Below, piece by piece: positions 23,546 through 35,826 of a stretch of DNA of 64,000 bases. Positions within the stretch are counted from its first letter, which is position 1; the number at the start of each line of letters is the position of its first letter. The translations under genes and the position numbers were made by a program. Under the pieces are notes generated by a model that ran no database searches, was not told the origin of the DNA, and saw only the letters and a program-made list of their open reading frames with translations. This DNA is from Icerya purchasi (lineage: Eukaryota; Arthropoda; Insecta; Hemiptera; Monophlebidae): contig CM077115.1 in the NCBI GenBank assembly GCA_039619475.1, forward strand, positions 32,687,083 through 32,751,082, written 5' to 3'.

Positions 23546-24970
23546 AATAAACACAATGCATCGGAACAAAGCAACAGGATATGCAAGCGGAACTAATTAT
23601 TAACGGTGGAAAAGAGCTGCATAATAAATTATATGACTTGGTGTGTAAAATTTACAGAGAAGAAAATTAGTCGGAAGATAACATCTGTGCTAGTGCCAAT
23701 TCCCAAAAAAATGCGCCGAAAAGGTTGTGAAGAGTACAAGACAATCAGCTTAGTTACACACACGCATCGAAAATCTTGTTACAGATTATAAAGAACAGAA
23801 TGGAAAGATATATAGAACCGTGCATCGATGATGCGCAACATGGTTTCACAAAGGGATCATCAACAAGAGATGTGATTGCGGCATTAAGAATCGCGGGAGA
23901 AAGAATAATCGCTTTAAACGGTAAAATGTATGTATGCTACGTTGATTATGCCAAAGCATTTGATAGAGTAGAATGGAATCAATTATTTAAGATAGTTAAA
24001 TATACCGGATAAACTGATAGCATTAATACAGAAGTTATACGAGAACCAAGGGGCGACGGTAAAATGGAGAAATAAACTGTCTAAAACAACAGAAATCGCC
24101 AAAGGAGTGTGACAAGGGTGTCTACTATCATCAGCGCTATTCAATATATACTCCGAATTCATAACAAGTGAAGCATTAGAAGGAGTTCAAGAAGGTGTAA
24201 AAATTGGTGGACAATGTATAAAAATTATGAAGTTCAAGGACGACCAAGTATTACTTTCAGATAGCCAAGATGGACTGTGAAAAATGGTACAAAGATTAAG
24301 CTGCGTAGCAGAAAAATATGGAATGGAAATAAACACTGAAAAAACAAAGCGCATCAGCAAAACGCCGGTGGAAATGAATAAAGCAATCAATAAGCAAAAG
24401 GTAGAACAAGTAGGGAGTCCTTCAGATATCTAGGACACATAATAACGAAGAATGTATATTGTAGCAAAGAAATCCGCCGAAGCATTGCAATGGCAAAAGT
24501 GGCGTTCATGAGAAAAAGGCAGGTGATTACGCAGAACACACTCTCTAATGGACTGCGGAAACGAATAGTTAAGTCGAATGTATGGGCAGTAGCACTTTAC
24601 GCGACGGAAACATGGATGCTAAACAAGAAAGATAGACAGAAAATTGAAGCTTTCGAAACATGGTGCTGGCGACGCATGTTGAAAATCTCGTGCATCGATA
24701 AAATATCGAACGAGGAAGTTTTTAATCGAGCACAGAAAAAAAGATCATTCTTGAACACGATCCAGAAAACAAGACTGAAATGGATAGGGCATGTGTTAAG
24801 ACATAACAGCCTACTGAAAGATATCGTAGAAGGAAAAATAGCCATGCGCAGACTGAGAGGAAGACTAAACGCTGGTGTATACAATCAAGAAGGAAGCAAA
24901 CATCGAGACATACGCGGAACTGAAAAGGCGAACAACGGATAGGAAAAGGTGGAGAGGACTTGGACGATAA
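23545..24970 (+). pseudogene. RTE/BovB-like LINE reverse transcriptase, second family
   Basis: From about 23560 the plus strand reads NKATG, then GGKELHNKLYDLVCKIYREE, LVPIPKK, ILLQIIKNRMERYIEP, DAQHGFTKGSSTRD, MYVCYVDYAKAFDRV (palm motif A with Asp), QGCLLSSALFNIYSE (motif B), a decayed motif C (FKDDQVLLS, so the YADD Tyr-Ala is lost but both Asp remain), GMEINTEKTK, then AKVAFMRKRQ, VWAVALYATETWML, EAFETWCWRRMLKIS, KWIGHVLRHNSLLKDIVEGK and, after a shift, TYAELKRRTTDRKRWRGL ending at 24970. The order and the C-terminal Trp-Ile-Gly-His/RR segment fit the RTE clade. At least five frame changes and several stops show that it is dead; the endonuclease is missing. It differs clearly in sequence from the copy at 6.6-7.8 kb. 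Confidence 0.82.
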
Positions 24971-27189
24971 CCAGTAAAACGACTGAAACACCGAAAAACG
25001 CGTTACTCGCGGACGGTTTTAATCGAAGGTGAAAAATTCATTTATAAATGAAGGAGAGCAAGATTAAGAGTTGGCTTCGTTAACATTTGTTACATTGTCG
25101 GCAGTGTTTTTGATTGGTTTGCATACGCTTGCCACGCGCCAATCGTAATTGAAACATGTCGCTCATCGGCACAGAAAGCAACATCAATCGCCACAACCTC
25201 ATCGTCAAGAATTCTTCAAATTACTAAACTGATGCACCCTGTTACGATTCTTTAGAAGAATTCTACGAGAAAAAAAAAAAATTGATTACACTAAAAATGA
25301 AATTAAACGATAATATCAACACACACGTAGCAGACGTGCGAAGTCTCTGAATATTTAAACCCTCCGCGAAGATTGAAGCGAGAAAATATTAACAGGAATC
25401 GTTTAATTAACCAGAGTCGTGTCGTAATTAAATGAACTTACTGTGGTTTTTTATATATTGCGCGCGACCATGTAGATATTTTTGGTTTTATAATTTTTTT
25501 TATTCCGGACCGAAATACATGTTAAAAAACAGTGTAATTTTTAAAGTCAACTATGCCACACAGAACAATAGTGCTTGTCTGGGAGAGTAGCATTAAACGA
25601 ATCAAAAATAAAAAGGGAAGCCGTAAAAAAAAAAAAAAAAAAAAAAACATTGGAAAGCAAAAAGAAAACAAAACAAAAGGAACACTACTTAAAAAAATAT
25701 TCGTGGAAATGAACATGTTCGAAATCTAAAACATCGAGCGGAAAAAAATTGTGATTCCTCTACTTTTCTACGACCATCATAGTCGAGTCAATTTTCTTAC
25801 AGCTGTTTCATTTGGTCCGCCGATTACTACTGAAGAATATGGGGGGGGGGGGAAGAGCGGTTCCCCCCGAGTTCGTTAAAAATTTTCCTAATTTTCAACG
25901 TCGTTCGCGCTTTCTAACATTTAACGGTAAATGTTTCATCCGGTTTTCAACGATCTCTTTTCAACGCTAATTGAACTAGGAAGAGAGACTGCTGCTGATT
26001 TTTTATTGTTACACTGGATTATAGTAATTTATTCAGGTAAGCAAACTGCCGACAAAAAAATTTTTAAAGGTACCGCATTATTATGCATTTATCCGTTATA
26101 GTCAAATTTCGCTATCAATTTTTGGGGTCAGTTTACATTCTGAAAAATTCTCATCTTAAAACCGGGTAAAACGCTGTGAGAATGCGCAGGCAGAGAACCA
26201 ATTAAAAAAAGAACGTTAATTATTAAATCAGCGTATAGAGAGACGAGTGCTCGCGCCAAAAAGCGGGAACAGCGAGACAAAAAGTCAAACGACGAAGATT
26301 ACAAATAGAAAGAGCGAGGCTCGATCAAGAAGATGATTTATTACGTTTATTTGGAAAAGTTTACGCTCAACCAACAACTTTTTTTTGCGAAAATATACTC
26401 AAATCGGTATTAAACAAACTGAAGCGACTTTTTAATTCTGGCGGAGTAACTTTTTAAATTAATTTCCTTTTCTTTTTTCCTTCGGACCAGTTATTTCATT
26501 TTATTTTTTATTTTTATTCCTCGTCAAGGGAGAGAGACTCTGCGCTATCCCTTATATTTCACACTAGAAATGCGTAAAAAAATTTTTGAGTGCAATTTTT
26601 TTTTCGAAAAAAAGAAAATTCCACAAAAATTTAATTATAAAATTAATAACTCTTGACCGTGGACTATGTTAGGTTCCAACAGCCGACATTCACTTTTAAG
26701 TTGTCGTGATCGGTAAAATAATTCTTTTTTTTTTTTTTTTTTCAATAAAATGTAAACATCTAAGAAACAACGAGTTATTGCAAAATCCGTTTTTTTCTTA
26801 TTATAGCGAGTGATTCAATTGTAAATGATCAGCAGCGTAAACGAATCAAATCCATCGTCCCACATATGTCAAAAAGATGCAACTTGAAGATTTGTCTTAT
26901 TTATAAAATTATTACCTTCAAAAAGAAAAAGAAAAAAATCTCGTACTTGATAAATACGAGATTTTTTTTTTTCAGATAATAACTAGCGATCTTTAACTGA
27001 CCCCGCTGTAGTCACTTGCTTCTGTTAATTGACGTCCAACTTTTCCTGCCCTCACGTACACACACCGTCTCGGGGTAACTTTAGGACACTTTCAAGTTTT
27101 ACATCTTGCTACACCAGTTGAAGAAAATGTTGAAAAATTTTAAATATTAATAGCCGACATTAAATAAACGCAAAAATGATTTTATTTTA
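24971..27189. other. No gene seen; hairpin and homopolymers
   Basis: Poly(A) near 25626-25647 and poly(G) near 25841-25851. At 26937-26975 there is a perfect small inverted repeat: AAAAATCTCGTA, a 9-nt loop, then TACGAGATTTTT. No protein motif was seen. Confidence 0.45.
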
Positions 27190-27302
27190 AATTTTTTTTA
27201 TTTTTTAAATGGGTTCGTCAACATGGACATTGTGGAACAGAGAGGAAAGAGAGACTCAGATCCTTACACAATCAGAGATAGCCGACAGAAAGAAATCAAG
27301 AG

Positions 27303-27763
27303 CTAGAATAACCGAAGGAGAAGAAAGGGAGAGAATGAATGAAGCACAGTATGAAGCGGTAATACCGGTTTTTGTAAGAGGTAGGAATAAAAAGACGCTT
27401 GTTCAGTTGAAAGCGACAAACAACTGAACATTATATGATCGGGATCAGAAATACATTGATTGCTGGGAGGGTTTAATGGGCAATAAGGAGAAGGCACGAG
27501 AGAATGGAAGGGAGAAAACTATGCCCAAAATGCAGGCGGCAAAATCGCAGAGAGATTGGAACAGCGCATAGAAGGAAAGTTAATAAACCATGGAAAGCGT
27601 GGAAGGAAAGGTTGAATAGACGAGAAAAAGGAGTTCGGGTTGGAGAATGACGAGACGTAGGAGTCAGGTCACAGTCTGGAATGAGCAGCTGCAGACAGAA
27701 GGGTAATATTAGAAGCTGAGAAGGCAGGAAGAAACCTACCAGAAGAGGAAGATAATCGATCAA
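27303..27763 (-). pseudogene. I-type LINE C-terminal Cys/His segment
   Basis: Two overlapping minus-strand frames read FLPSQLLILPFCLQLLIPDC (in one) and CISDPDHIMFSCLSLSTEQA (in the other). The D-P-D-H-I-M-F-x-C core corresponds to the C-terminal H/C motif that ends I-type ORF2 proteins. The same segment recurs at 32.3, 39.6, 43.3 and 51.2 kb. Confidence 0.7.
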
Positions 27764-27774
27764 ATGAGTGTCAA

Positions 27775-28137
27775 CTAACTCATTTCCCTCGATTCCGGCA
27801 TGGCCAGGAATCCAAAGGAAACCCGTTTGGATAAAGTGGGGGCAAGGAAAAGATCGGGAATTAAGGAATGAATAAAGAGAATGATGTAGTCGGTTGAGTA
27901 AGAAGGGAGAGGAGATGTGATAGTCTGCAGCACGGTTTGAGCATCCAACAGGATAAGGAGATTGCGAGAAGCCGGTGAAGTTTTAATAAAAAGAAGGGCA
28001 CGCAGAATAGCAGTCAGCATAAAAGATTGAACAAAAGGAGGGAGGTTTAAAGGACTCTCGAAGTAATTGAGAGAAGAACAGAAAAAAACTGCACCATCAC
28101 TATTAGGTCCCTTGGAGCGGCCATCAATGAAGATCAA
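27775..28137 (-). pseudogene. I-type LINE RNase H domain
   Basis: FIDGR near the start gives the first RNase H Asp; ILRALLFI with a preceding deletion marks the helix that normally carries the catalytic Glu (lost here); LLDAQTVLQTI supplies the next Asp. The His-containing loop is present in the adjacent frame as GHAGIEGNELVD near 27785-27820. RNase H degrades the RNA strand of the cDNA hybrid during retrotransposition. Confidence 0.75.
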
Positions 28138-28817
28138 AAAATGGTTAGGCGAAAAAGAACTAAGATTCTGTAGAAATTCTGATCTAACAACGTGATGAAG
28201 AGTAGGTTTGGGAGGAATAGGGGAATAAAATCAGCGAATAGGATGAAGCAGAGAGGAAAAATTGAAGGAGAAATAAGGGAGTTTTTCGTAAGTGTAGATA
28301 TATACGGAAAAAACCGGATAAGACGGCCAGCGATAAGAGATAGAATAGGAGTCTTGTTAGCGGAAAAGCGCCAGGAAAGCAATATGAAGAAATAAAAAGA
28401 AATGAGAGAGCAAGAGGAAATAGGCAACCGTTTGATAAAGCAACGATAACCCAGGAAGGAGCGTCGAAGGAAAAGGGAAGGAATGTGACACTCTGCGTGC
28501 AGAGCTGGGATAGGAGTAGACTTTCGGGCTCCGAGGCAGAAGTGGAGACGTGTATTTTGGACCCGGTCGAGCTTAGACAGAAGGGATCTAGAAGAATTAC
28601 TATAAATATAGGAACAGTAATCAAGAGCAGAGCGAATAAAAGATTTGTAAAACATAAGTAGGATCACAGGATCACCTCCCCAGACAGTGTGCGAAAGGGA
28701 TTTAATGAGGTTGAGCCTTTTAAAGGAGGACACGAATAAACGGTTGATATGGACATGGAAAGATGAATTTTCAAGAATAGACATCGAGAGAAAAAAAAAG
28801 AGACATTGCTCCATCAT
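28134..28817 (-). pseudogene. I-type LINE RT thumb region
   Basis: The frame contains FHVHINRLFVSSFKRLNLIKSL, then WGGDPVILLMFYKSFIRSAL followed by DYCSYIYSNSSRSLLSKLDRVQN and ARKSTPIPALHAEC. In I-type and Jockey-type LINEs this layout follows the YADD box (F-x-x-H-I, then 'L-x-x-x-Y-x-S-x-I-R-S-x-L-x-Y', then 'L-x-x-x-Q-N'). The catalytic part of the RT is upstream of the truncation and is absent. Confidence 0.75.
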
Positions 28818-29154
28818 CGTAAAGCTACGACTCCGAAATGCGTCAGCTTATTTATGTATTATGCTTGTTTTATGTAGTGTGATTTCGAATTTCTATTGTT
28901 GGTGGCAACGTGCTAATAATGATAATCCTTCCGAAAAACTTTATCCTTACGCGTCGAATATTATACTATTGGCAACCATCTGATTCTTGCAATTATTAAA
29001 ATTACGAGTATTTTCTTTTCACGTTAGGTAAGGCTTGTTATACGTCCAAAAAAGGATCGAAATAAGCGACATATATGTTAAATGTTTTCATTTCACTTTC
29101 TAGATGCTGCTACCTCGACAGCACTCAATCATTCGAATGTACCTATGTAATGTA

Positions 29155-30160
29155 ACATCTAACGGTACATTTGAAAAACAGTCTACTATTATGTCAACTA
29201 ATAAAACGGCATAAACAGCATCATACGGTCTTGCAGTGAAAACTCCTGCTAAGACTAAAATAGCGCCCATCTTTGTTAGTAACGTTAAAGATATCGAACA
29301 TCTTATGCAGAATTTAGGTGAACTAGACTGTCCAAATCCAACCGTACAGTCACTGAGTAATGGAGATACTGAATTAATTTGCTCTGACGAGTCAAGTTTT
29401 CGAATGGTAATGAACAAATTAAGAGAAGGAAAATAAATAATAAATCATTCCCTAAATGGCATAGAGTTTCATACATTTCAGGTTAAAAAGAAAGCTCCTT
29501 TCAAAGTTGTAATTAGACACTTACACCCTACAACAAAACCGGAAAAAATTATTGAAGCCCTTTGTGAGAAAGGACATCAAGCAGTATAGGTTACAAATGT
29601 ACTACTAAATAAAGGCCAGACTGAAACAAAGAAAGACGGTAGTGTCTTGCGTAAAACAATTAAAACACCTAGACCACTGTTCTTTATTGAATTAGCACCT
29701 AATTCTAATAATAGGGACATATATAAAATTGACGACCCTTAATGGGCGTCAACATTAAAATAGAAGCGCCACGCCAAAAGGCAAACAAAGCGGTTCAGTG
29801 TAAAAACTGTCAACAGTACGGACACACCAAAACATATTGTGCAAAGCAAGCACGCTGTGTTAAATGTGGTAGAGAGCACCATACAGCACAGTGCCAGCAG
29901 CCTAAAATCCAAGAATGTAAATGTGCTAACTGTAGTAGAACACATACCGCAAACTGGAAAGGTTGACCAGTATATCGAGAAAAGCTAGCAGCTCAAACTA
30001 AGGTCAAGAAAGTGACAGTTCTGGAAAGAATGCATCAGAAACCAAAAATTCCAGTTTCTACACCAGAACCTAGAACTTCACAATCATTTCTAAAATCAGT
30101 ACAACCAAATAACAAATTAAGCAATCACAATCAAAATCGGAAAAACGGCCTCTTAATTAA
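29155..30160 (+). pseudogene. Jockey ORF1 (Gag-like, zinc knuckles)
   Basis: The frame reads KTKIAPIFVSNVKDIEHLMQ, a typical start of the conserved core, then FKVVIRHLHPTTKPEKIIEA, PLFFIELAPN and, after a one-base shift near 29740, three knuckles: CKNCQQYGHTKTYC (CX2CX4HX4C), CVKCGREHHTAQC (CX2CX3HX4C) and CANCSRTHTANWKG. In the third, the final Cys codon has become TGA. Behind it the frame continues PVYREKLAAQTKVKKV. Two further in-frame stops (29434, 29587) confirm decay. The protein normally binds LINE RNA in the ribonucleoprotein particle. Confidence 0.85.
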
Positions 30161-30291
30161 AGAATGATAGACAACATCTGGAATCCGTTACAAAGTATGA
30201 ATTCCAGAATAGCCAAATTGGAAGTCAATAGTCGTCGAACCGATGATGTTGTTGGCAAAAAACGCAAACGTAACAAGAATAAAAAAGGACT

Positions 30292-31380
30292 ATGCTTCGC
30301 ATAATAATGTGGAATGCTAACGGTCTCCTGGAAAGATTGGGCTCCATCGTTATCACTTAACGATTGATCGAGTACATCGTGTAACAGGATACATTATGCA
30401 AGCATTTGAAAAAATGCCGTAACGTGTCGCCGTATTCTTAGATGTTGCATAGGCATTCGATCGAGTCTGGCGTGGAGGCTTAATTTATAAATTAAGTACA
30501 ATCCTACTCGAGAACTTGTGCCAACTTCTTCAGTCATACCTAAAAAAACCGCACATTCCGTGTTGTGCATGAAGATGCAAAGTCTACATTTCAGTCTATA
30601 CAAGCTAGTGTATCACAGGGCAGTGTTCTTGGACCTGTCTTGTATCTCTCTGTACACTCTATACTTCTGATATTCCACTCTCAGACGATATCTTTACAGC
30701 CACCTACACTGATGATACTGTGTCATCATGAAAACAGGGCAAACACAAGCCAAAGGGACAACGGTTCTCCAACATCACCTTGACCGAGTTGTGCTGCGGA
30801 TTCAGGATTGGAAGATAAGGCTCAATGAGCAGAAGGGGCAGTCCACGTTACATATACACTTCGCCCAGTCGACTTACAACATCCGATTAGTATTAATAGC
30901 ATTCAAATACCTCAGTTTAGGTCAGCGAAGTATCTTGGTTTGAATCCCGATTCGCGATTCACGTGTAAGACACATATCGAACACAAAAAGTTACAACTGA
31001 AAAGCAAGCTCAGTCAGATGTGCTGACTAATTGGCAAAAAATTACCACTTAGTCTATGTAATAAACGTCTTCTATATCAAGTGATCCTGCGTCCAATTTA
31101 GACATATGGAGTCCAGTTATTATGGGAATGTACTTCTCGATCGAACAGAAGTATCATACAACGTCGACAAAATATTACTCTTCGTACAATAACGAACGTT
31201 TGTTGGTTTCAGCGTAACGAGGATATCCATCGTAATCTCGATATGAAGCTGGTTGACGGTGTCATTCATGACTTTGCCATTCAACACGAAAAACGGCTGT
31301 ATGGTCACATAAATGTAGAGCCCATTCAACTACTTAACACTAATAATGATATTAGGCGCCTCAAGATATCTAGATTTAGT
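30292..31380 (+). pseudogene. Jockey ORF2 with deleted endonuclease
   Basis: The ORF opens MLRIIMWNANGLLERLG, where WNANG is the first endonuclease motif. After about 50 bp it jumps to RT sequence: RVTGYIMQAFEKMP, FLDVA-AFDRVW (motif A, with a stop in place of one codon), SIQASVSQGSVLGPVLYL (motif B), TYTDDTVSS (motif C; Ala changed to Thr, both Asp kept), HLDRVVLRIQDWKIRLNEQK and SAKYLGLNLDSRFTWKTHIE. The thumb follows with RPIWTYGVQLWGC and ends near ISRFS at about 31380. It is clearly non-functional because the endonuclease is gone and stops are present. Confidence 0.82.
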
Positions 31381-31581
31381 TAATTATTTGTAAATCACCT
31401 AATTAACAGTAATATTTCTGTTAAATATTAGTGAGAACTAGTCACTAGTTTACACAACATGTTATATATTAATAGTTTATAAGTATTGATTATTTAAGTA
31501 GAAACGTAAGATTTCAATAGCTTAGGTCACACCCTTAAGGGGTGGTCTATAAAAAAAAAAAAAAAAAAAAAATCACTTTCT

Positions 31582-32289
31582 CCCATTCTACAGCGGATTT
31601 GTTACCTGTAACTGCGATTTCACGACTGTTTCATATTTCCGCACACTTATGCAATATACGACTCTGCGAGTCTCTTTAAAATAGCGAAGACTACTTATAG
31701 ATGGCCTGTATATTTTAAAAATATGTACACGATGAAAATTTAAAAGTACAGGAATATGCCACAAAAATTTCATTCAAAATTTAGATTTCAAGTATTAAAA
31801 TGCGATCGTATTCAGCAACCTCTGAAAATTATACTTTACCTCACCCGTGAGAAATCGGTCTTTTTTTATTGCCTCTCCGATATTTAATTGACTCTAGCCG
31901 ATCGAGTGTAATTTTTGAAATTACAAAAAAAAAAAAAAAAAAAAAAAAAAATGAAAATAATAATATACTGATTGGAGATTAAAAATGAACAGATATTTGT
32001 TTATACATAAAGCGCTTTCAAAGCGGCTATAGTAGTGTGTGGGAGCTTCGATGGACTCGAAAAAATAAAAAATGATAATGAATAATTATTTTAAAAAGAC
32101 TGGTAAATTTAATGATTAGTGGTGTGTGGAGATAATTTCTCTAGGATTTCCAGCGTTGATAACGAACGATTACACGATGATTTGGGAATGGGGAGACAAG
32201 CGCATCTACATTTAATGTAGGCGTGCGGATGAATAAAAAAGGTTAGTTATAGACACTTGGGAATAATTAAAAAAATACACGACGGAATA
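31582..32289. other. No gene seen; poly(A) at 31925-31951
   Basis: The 27-bp poly(A) run may mark the 3' end of an unrecognised retroposed sequence, but no coding match lies upstream of it. Confidence 0.4.
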
Positions 32290-33092
32290 CCAGAATGGCA
32301 CATACTATACTAAGGAATACTGGTGATCCTGCTTCCTTTTACTTATCCATACAACCTACTCCTCCTCTTTTTCCGTGGTTTCTTGATTTCCCCAACATGA
32401 GGCGGTCAACTATTTCATCCATTATTAGACTTCGGTTAAACCACAGCTTGCTTCCTGCTTCGCTCTTTCGTTTCTCCATTACTCAGTCTCCTCTTTGTCC
32501 ATTTGATCCGTCAGAAGCAAACTTCGTTTGTGATGCGAACCACATTTTACTTGAATGTCCTTCCATTTCTTCAGAACGCGCGATACTGTATTCCGGTCTT
32601 TTGCATCTTGGCCTCCCTACGTCCTACAGCGCTCACAGCATCCTTTCTTTTCCGTCTCCCTTGGTTATTCCTTTGTTAGCTTCTTTCGTATGTTCCATTT
32701 GTAATATTTTTCCTTTATAATTAAAGGGCCTTTCCTAACAGCCTGCTTCCTGTCTTCCTCTTTCGTATTAATATTGTTCAGTCTTCCTTGTGTCAGTTTC
32801 AACCTGCTATCTTAAATTTAACCTGTGATGCAAATCACGTTCTATTCGAATACTCTTGTATTTCCTCGGAACGCGCAGTCCTTTATTCCAATTTGCTTGG
32901 CCTTGGCCTCCCGACTCCTCACTGTGCCCACTATATTCCTGCTCTTCCATCTCCTTCTGTTGTTCCCGTATTAGTAGCTACCTTCATTTCTTCTATTTCT
33001 AATCGCTTCCTGATATAATCTACACAAATTCCTACGTTTCATCATTCTACTAGTCCCCTTTGCGTTGGGAACTGAAAAAAAAAAAAAAAAAA
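32290..33092 (+). pseudogene. I-type LINE tails in tandem (copies C1 and C2)
   Basis: The first frame, 32295-32720, reads LSIQPTPPLFPWFLDFPNMR, IIRLRLNHSLLPASLFRFS and CDANHILLECPSISSERAIL. The second, 32788-33018, reads CDANHVLFEYSCISSERAVL and so repeats the last ~230 bp of the first. A poly(A) run (33075-33092) follows. Both are the C-terminal Cys/His segment of the same LINE family as 27190-28830 but of a more distant subfamily. Only the distal copy has the poly(A), so the arrangement looks like a tandem duplication of the 3' end rather than two separate insertions. Confidence 0.75.
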
Positions 33093-35779
33093 TCGACATT
33101 CATTTCATTATTTTATCAACGCAGCAGTCTTTTCTACTTTTTATTGTAAAAAAGATTTTCGATATTGATTTTTTTATATGGAGATTGGTATTTTTCTATT
33201 CTTTCCATATTTCGTATTCTCCTAACTTTGTCTATTACGGGGGTGGGGTTTTCCGGTTTTTATTCCTCTTAGCAGTCCCTCTTAATGCTGTGTTTGTATT
33301 TTCTTATTTTCACAGCGGGGTTGTCAGTAGTCAAACGCAATTGAAACTTTTCTGCCTTTTCAATCTGCAGCAACGAGATTTGAATCAGATTCTACTCCAC
33401 CGAAAAACACTACTGTGTGTCGGTTTGATTTTAGGTTCGCTTCAGAGATTCCGAACGTATAGATTAATCTATTCCTTTCGCTTAATTGTTTCAGATCTTC
33501 GCTATATATTTAGATAGGCTATTTAATCTTCCCTAGTTAATGATTTTTCCTAATGCTAATAATATAGGATGTCCTTCTCGAAAAGACCTTCCCGCGAAGT
33601 ATCTGTGTTTATGTGTTTATTTAATCAATTTTATTGAAAAGCTTGCTTTTTAGTTCTCCCCTCTTACTACACGAAATTGGCGTAATTAGGAAAATGACTT
33701 CAAGCTGAGTGGAAAGAGAAGTTCTTTCTTTAGGTCCGCTTGATCGGTTTTAGGAAAAAAAGTTTAGCCAAACACATATGATGAGTCTCATAAATGACTT
33801 AATTTACACACTCGAAGTGATAAGCAAAGAACCCCAGTCAATAACCATCAACAAAAAAACAAAAAAATTCTAGCTGATCGAAAATCGGCTGTAGAATAAC
33901 TTTAAAATTGGCACTATATGTCACTTTGGTTATTATACTAAAGTGGAACTTCTCGCTTGATCAAAGTCTTAGGCCATTTTCAGAAATGAACGCTGAAGGC
34001 GAAATGGAAGAAAAACACACGGACGGAACACAATTAAATTAGGCAGAGTGAACGGTCAAACAGATGGAGGCGGAGCAGTAGCGGTTTAATGGTTATAACA
34101 TAAGGGGGGCCTGTAACGGCGAAGCGTAATAAGTTGAAAATGTAGATGGCAACGCGCGACACGGCGAAATTCTCAATCTGGAAAAGAGTCTGAACAGTTG
34201 GCAACGATATACTGTCGGTTCAGTTGTCGCGCCCAACTCGGATAAAAAGACGAAATTTCGTTGGTCCGAGACGAGACAACCGGAGCAACGCTGAGCTGGC
34301 ACTACCGGGTCCAGAAAATGTCCGGCAGTAAAAGTCAGTCGGATAATAAAAACGAAATGGGCAAACTTTTCCGAAACGGTAACGCAGCGAGACAATACGT
34401 AACCCGATTCCGGGCCGCTTTCGAGAGAGCAGCGACTGCCAACGCATCGCCGACGTCTGAGACCAGAGCAATTAGGCGTCTGCACAAGTCCGCAATGCTG
34501 AAACTCCTTTTTTTTTTTCTTTCTCTCTATTCTCTTTCCGACACTAATTCCGGCACGCGTCGATGTATTACGGATGGATAGCAAATGCGACCAGGCGACG
34601 GTGAGGGGGGGGGTCCTATTCCGAGAATTATTAAGCGATTCCCGGCCGCACATACTGATCTCTACAATCGACACGCACTGGTCGCGGGGCTAAAACCGTC
34701 CGTCATTCTATATCTCGTACAGTATACGTTCTTTATCTAATATACAGCGCATCCCCCCCCCCCCCCCAAGTTGCAGATGAAGGCGCAAACGAAACCGATT
34801 TGCACGCTTATGATATAAAAAATTAACAGGAGCGTCGCTGAGAACGTTCTCGAGAACCGCCAGTTTGATTGCCCTAGCAGCGTGTATTACAAAACTCGCG
34901 ATGAAATTTCAACAGCGAGTTCGAATAAACTCGGGCAAGAAATTCTTCATAAATTCCCGAATCCGAAGAGACACACTATTGTACTTCGCGCCGCATAACT
35001 ACAGATAGACGCGTTGTGCGTGTAATTATGGCACAGCGCGAGCAAGAACAAAATTGGCGATCGCCGTCGCAGTTAGCGGTCGCTGTAGTAAAACAGGATG
35101 GTGTTACGGGAAAATGAAGAAGTCTGCTGACGATAGTGCTAGCACGGTAAAAATGAGGGCTAGAGAGAAAAACGAGGGAAAAACGCGGGAGGGCAAGTAG
35201 CAGAGAGACAATTGCTGTTCAATGTTAAATGCTAAAGTTGCGGGAAATTACATTAGCTCTCAGTTATACGAGCTAAATTATCTTCCATCTTCGAAAACTT
35301 TCCTATAAGCCTGTCTATAAATTCCAGTTCCTGTTTCTCGTTTCCAGCAGTTTCTGCAATGCCGCTTCCGAAACCACCTCATAGCTCAGGTTATCAGCCC
35401 CAACTGTCTCTAAAGTCGTTACCGATACTTTTCCTTCACCTCGGGCCGTATTAATAACATCTGTCTCCTCCTTTCGTCTGTTCTTGACGCGGATCCGGAA
35501 CTAGCTTGTAAGAATAGGATTATTTAGTAAAAAGAGATTAAGGTTAATACATGCCCCGACGGCGGCAGAAAATAGCGTGCCTTGTAAAGGTTCACACATC
35601 CAACCAGCAATCTCTTTCGTGGTTGCGAGTGCTCTCGACTCTCTACCAACATGATAAACTACGGTTCGCTTAGTGAATTTCTAATGCTAGTTTTTCCATT
35701 GCACTCATACATCGCCGCTGTCTTTATTTTCTAGAGCGTGTGTATACATTTTTAAGTCTCTCCTCCCTACAGCCGTTAT

Positions 35780-35826
<47 letters not shown>

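Larger units (their letters stand above)
27190..28830 (-). mobile_element. I-type LINE 3' half, copy A
   Basis: A 5'-truncated minus-strand LINE copy of 1.6 kb, the longest of its family here. It contains RT thumb, RNase H and a C-terminal Cys/His segment, in that order, and ends at an A-rich tract just after the family's 3' end (on the plus strand AATGGGTTCGTCAACATGGAC at 27207-27227). RNase H after RT is characteristic of the I/R1/LOA group and excludes Jockey and RTE. At least three frameshifts separate the domains. Confidence 0.8.
29102..31572 (+). mobile_element. Jockey-clade LINE, internally deleted, with TSD
   Basis: The boundaries are fixed by a perfect 9-bp direct repeat TCACTTTCT at 29093-29101 and 31573-31581, with a poly(A) tail (31551-31572) directly before the right repeat. 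Inside are ORF1 (29155-30160) and a much shortened ORF2 (30292 to about 31380). The endonuclease and the first part of RT are deleted between about 30345 and 30365. The element starts inside ORF1, so it is also 5'-truncated. This gives the clearest retrotransposition signature among the LINEs here. Confidence 0.88.

Noticed and set aside
34261..34581. Possible host exon in a GC-richer region (plus strand, 106 codons)
   Set aside because: Equally long open frames exist on the opposite strand; no family, no supported splice sites.
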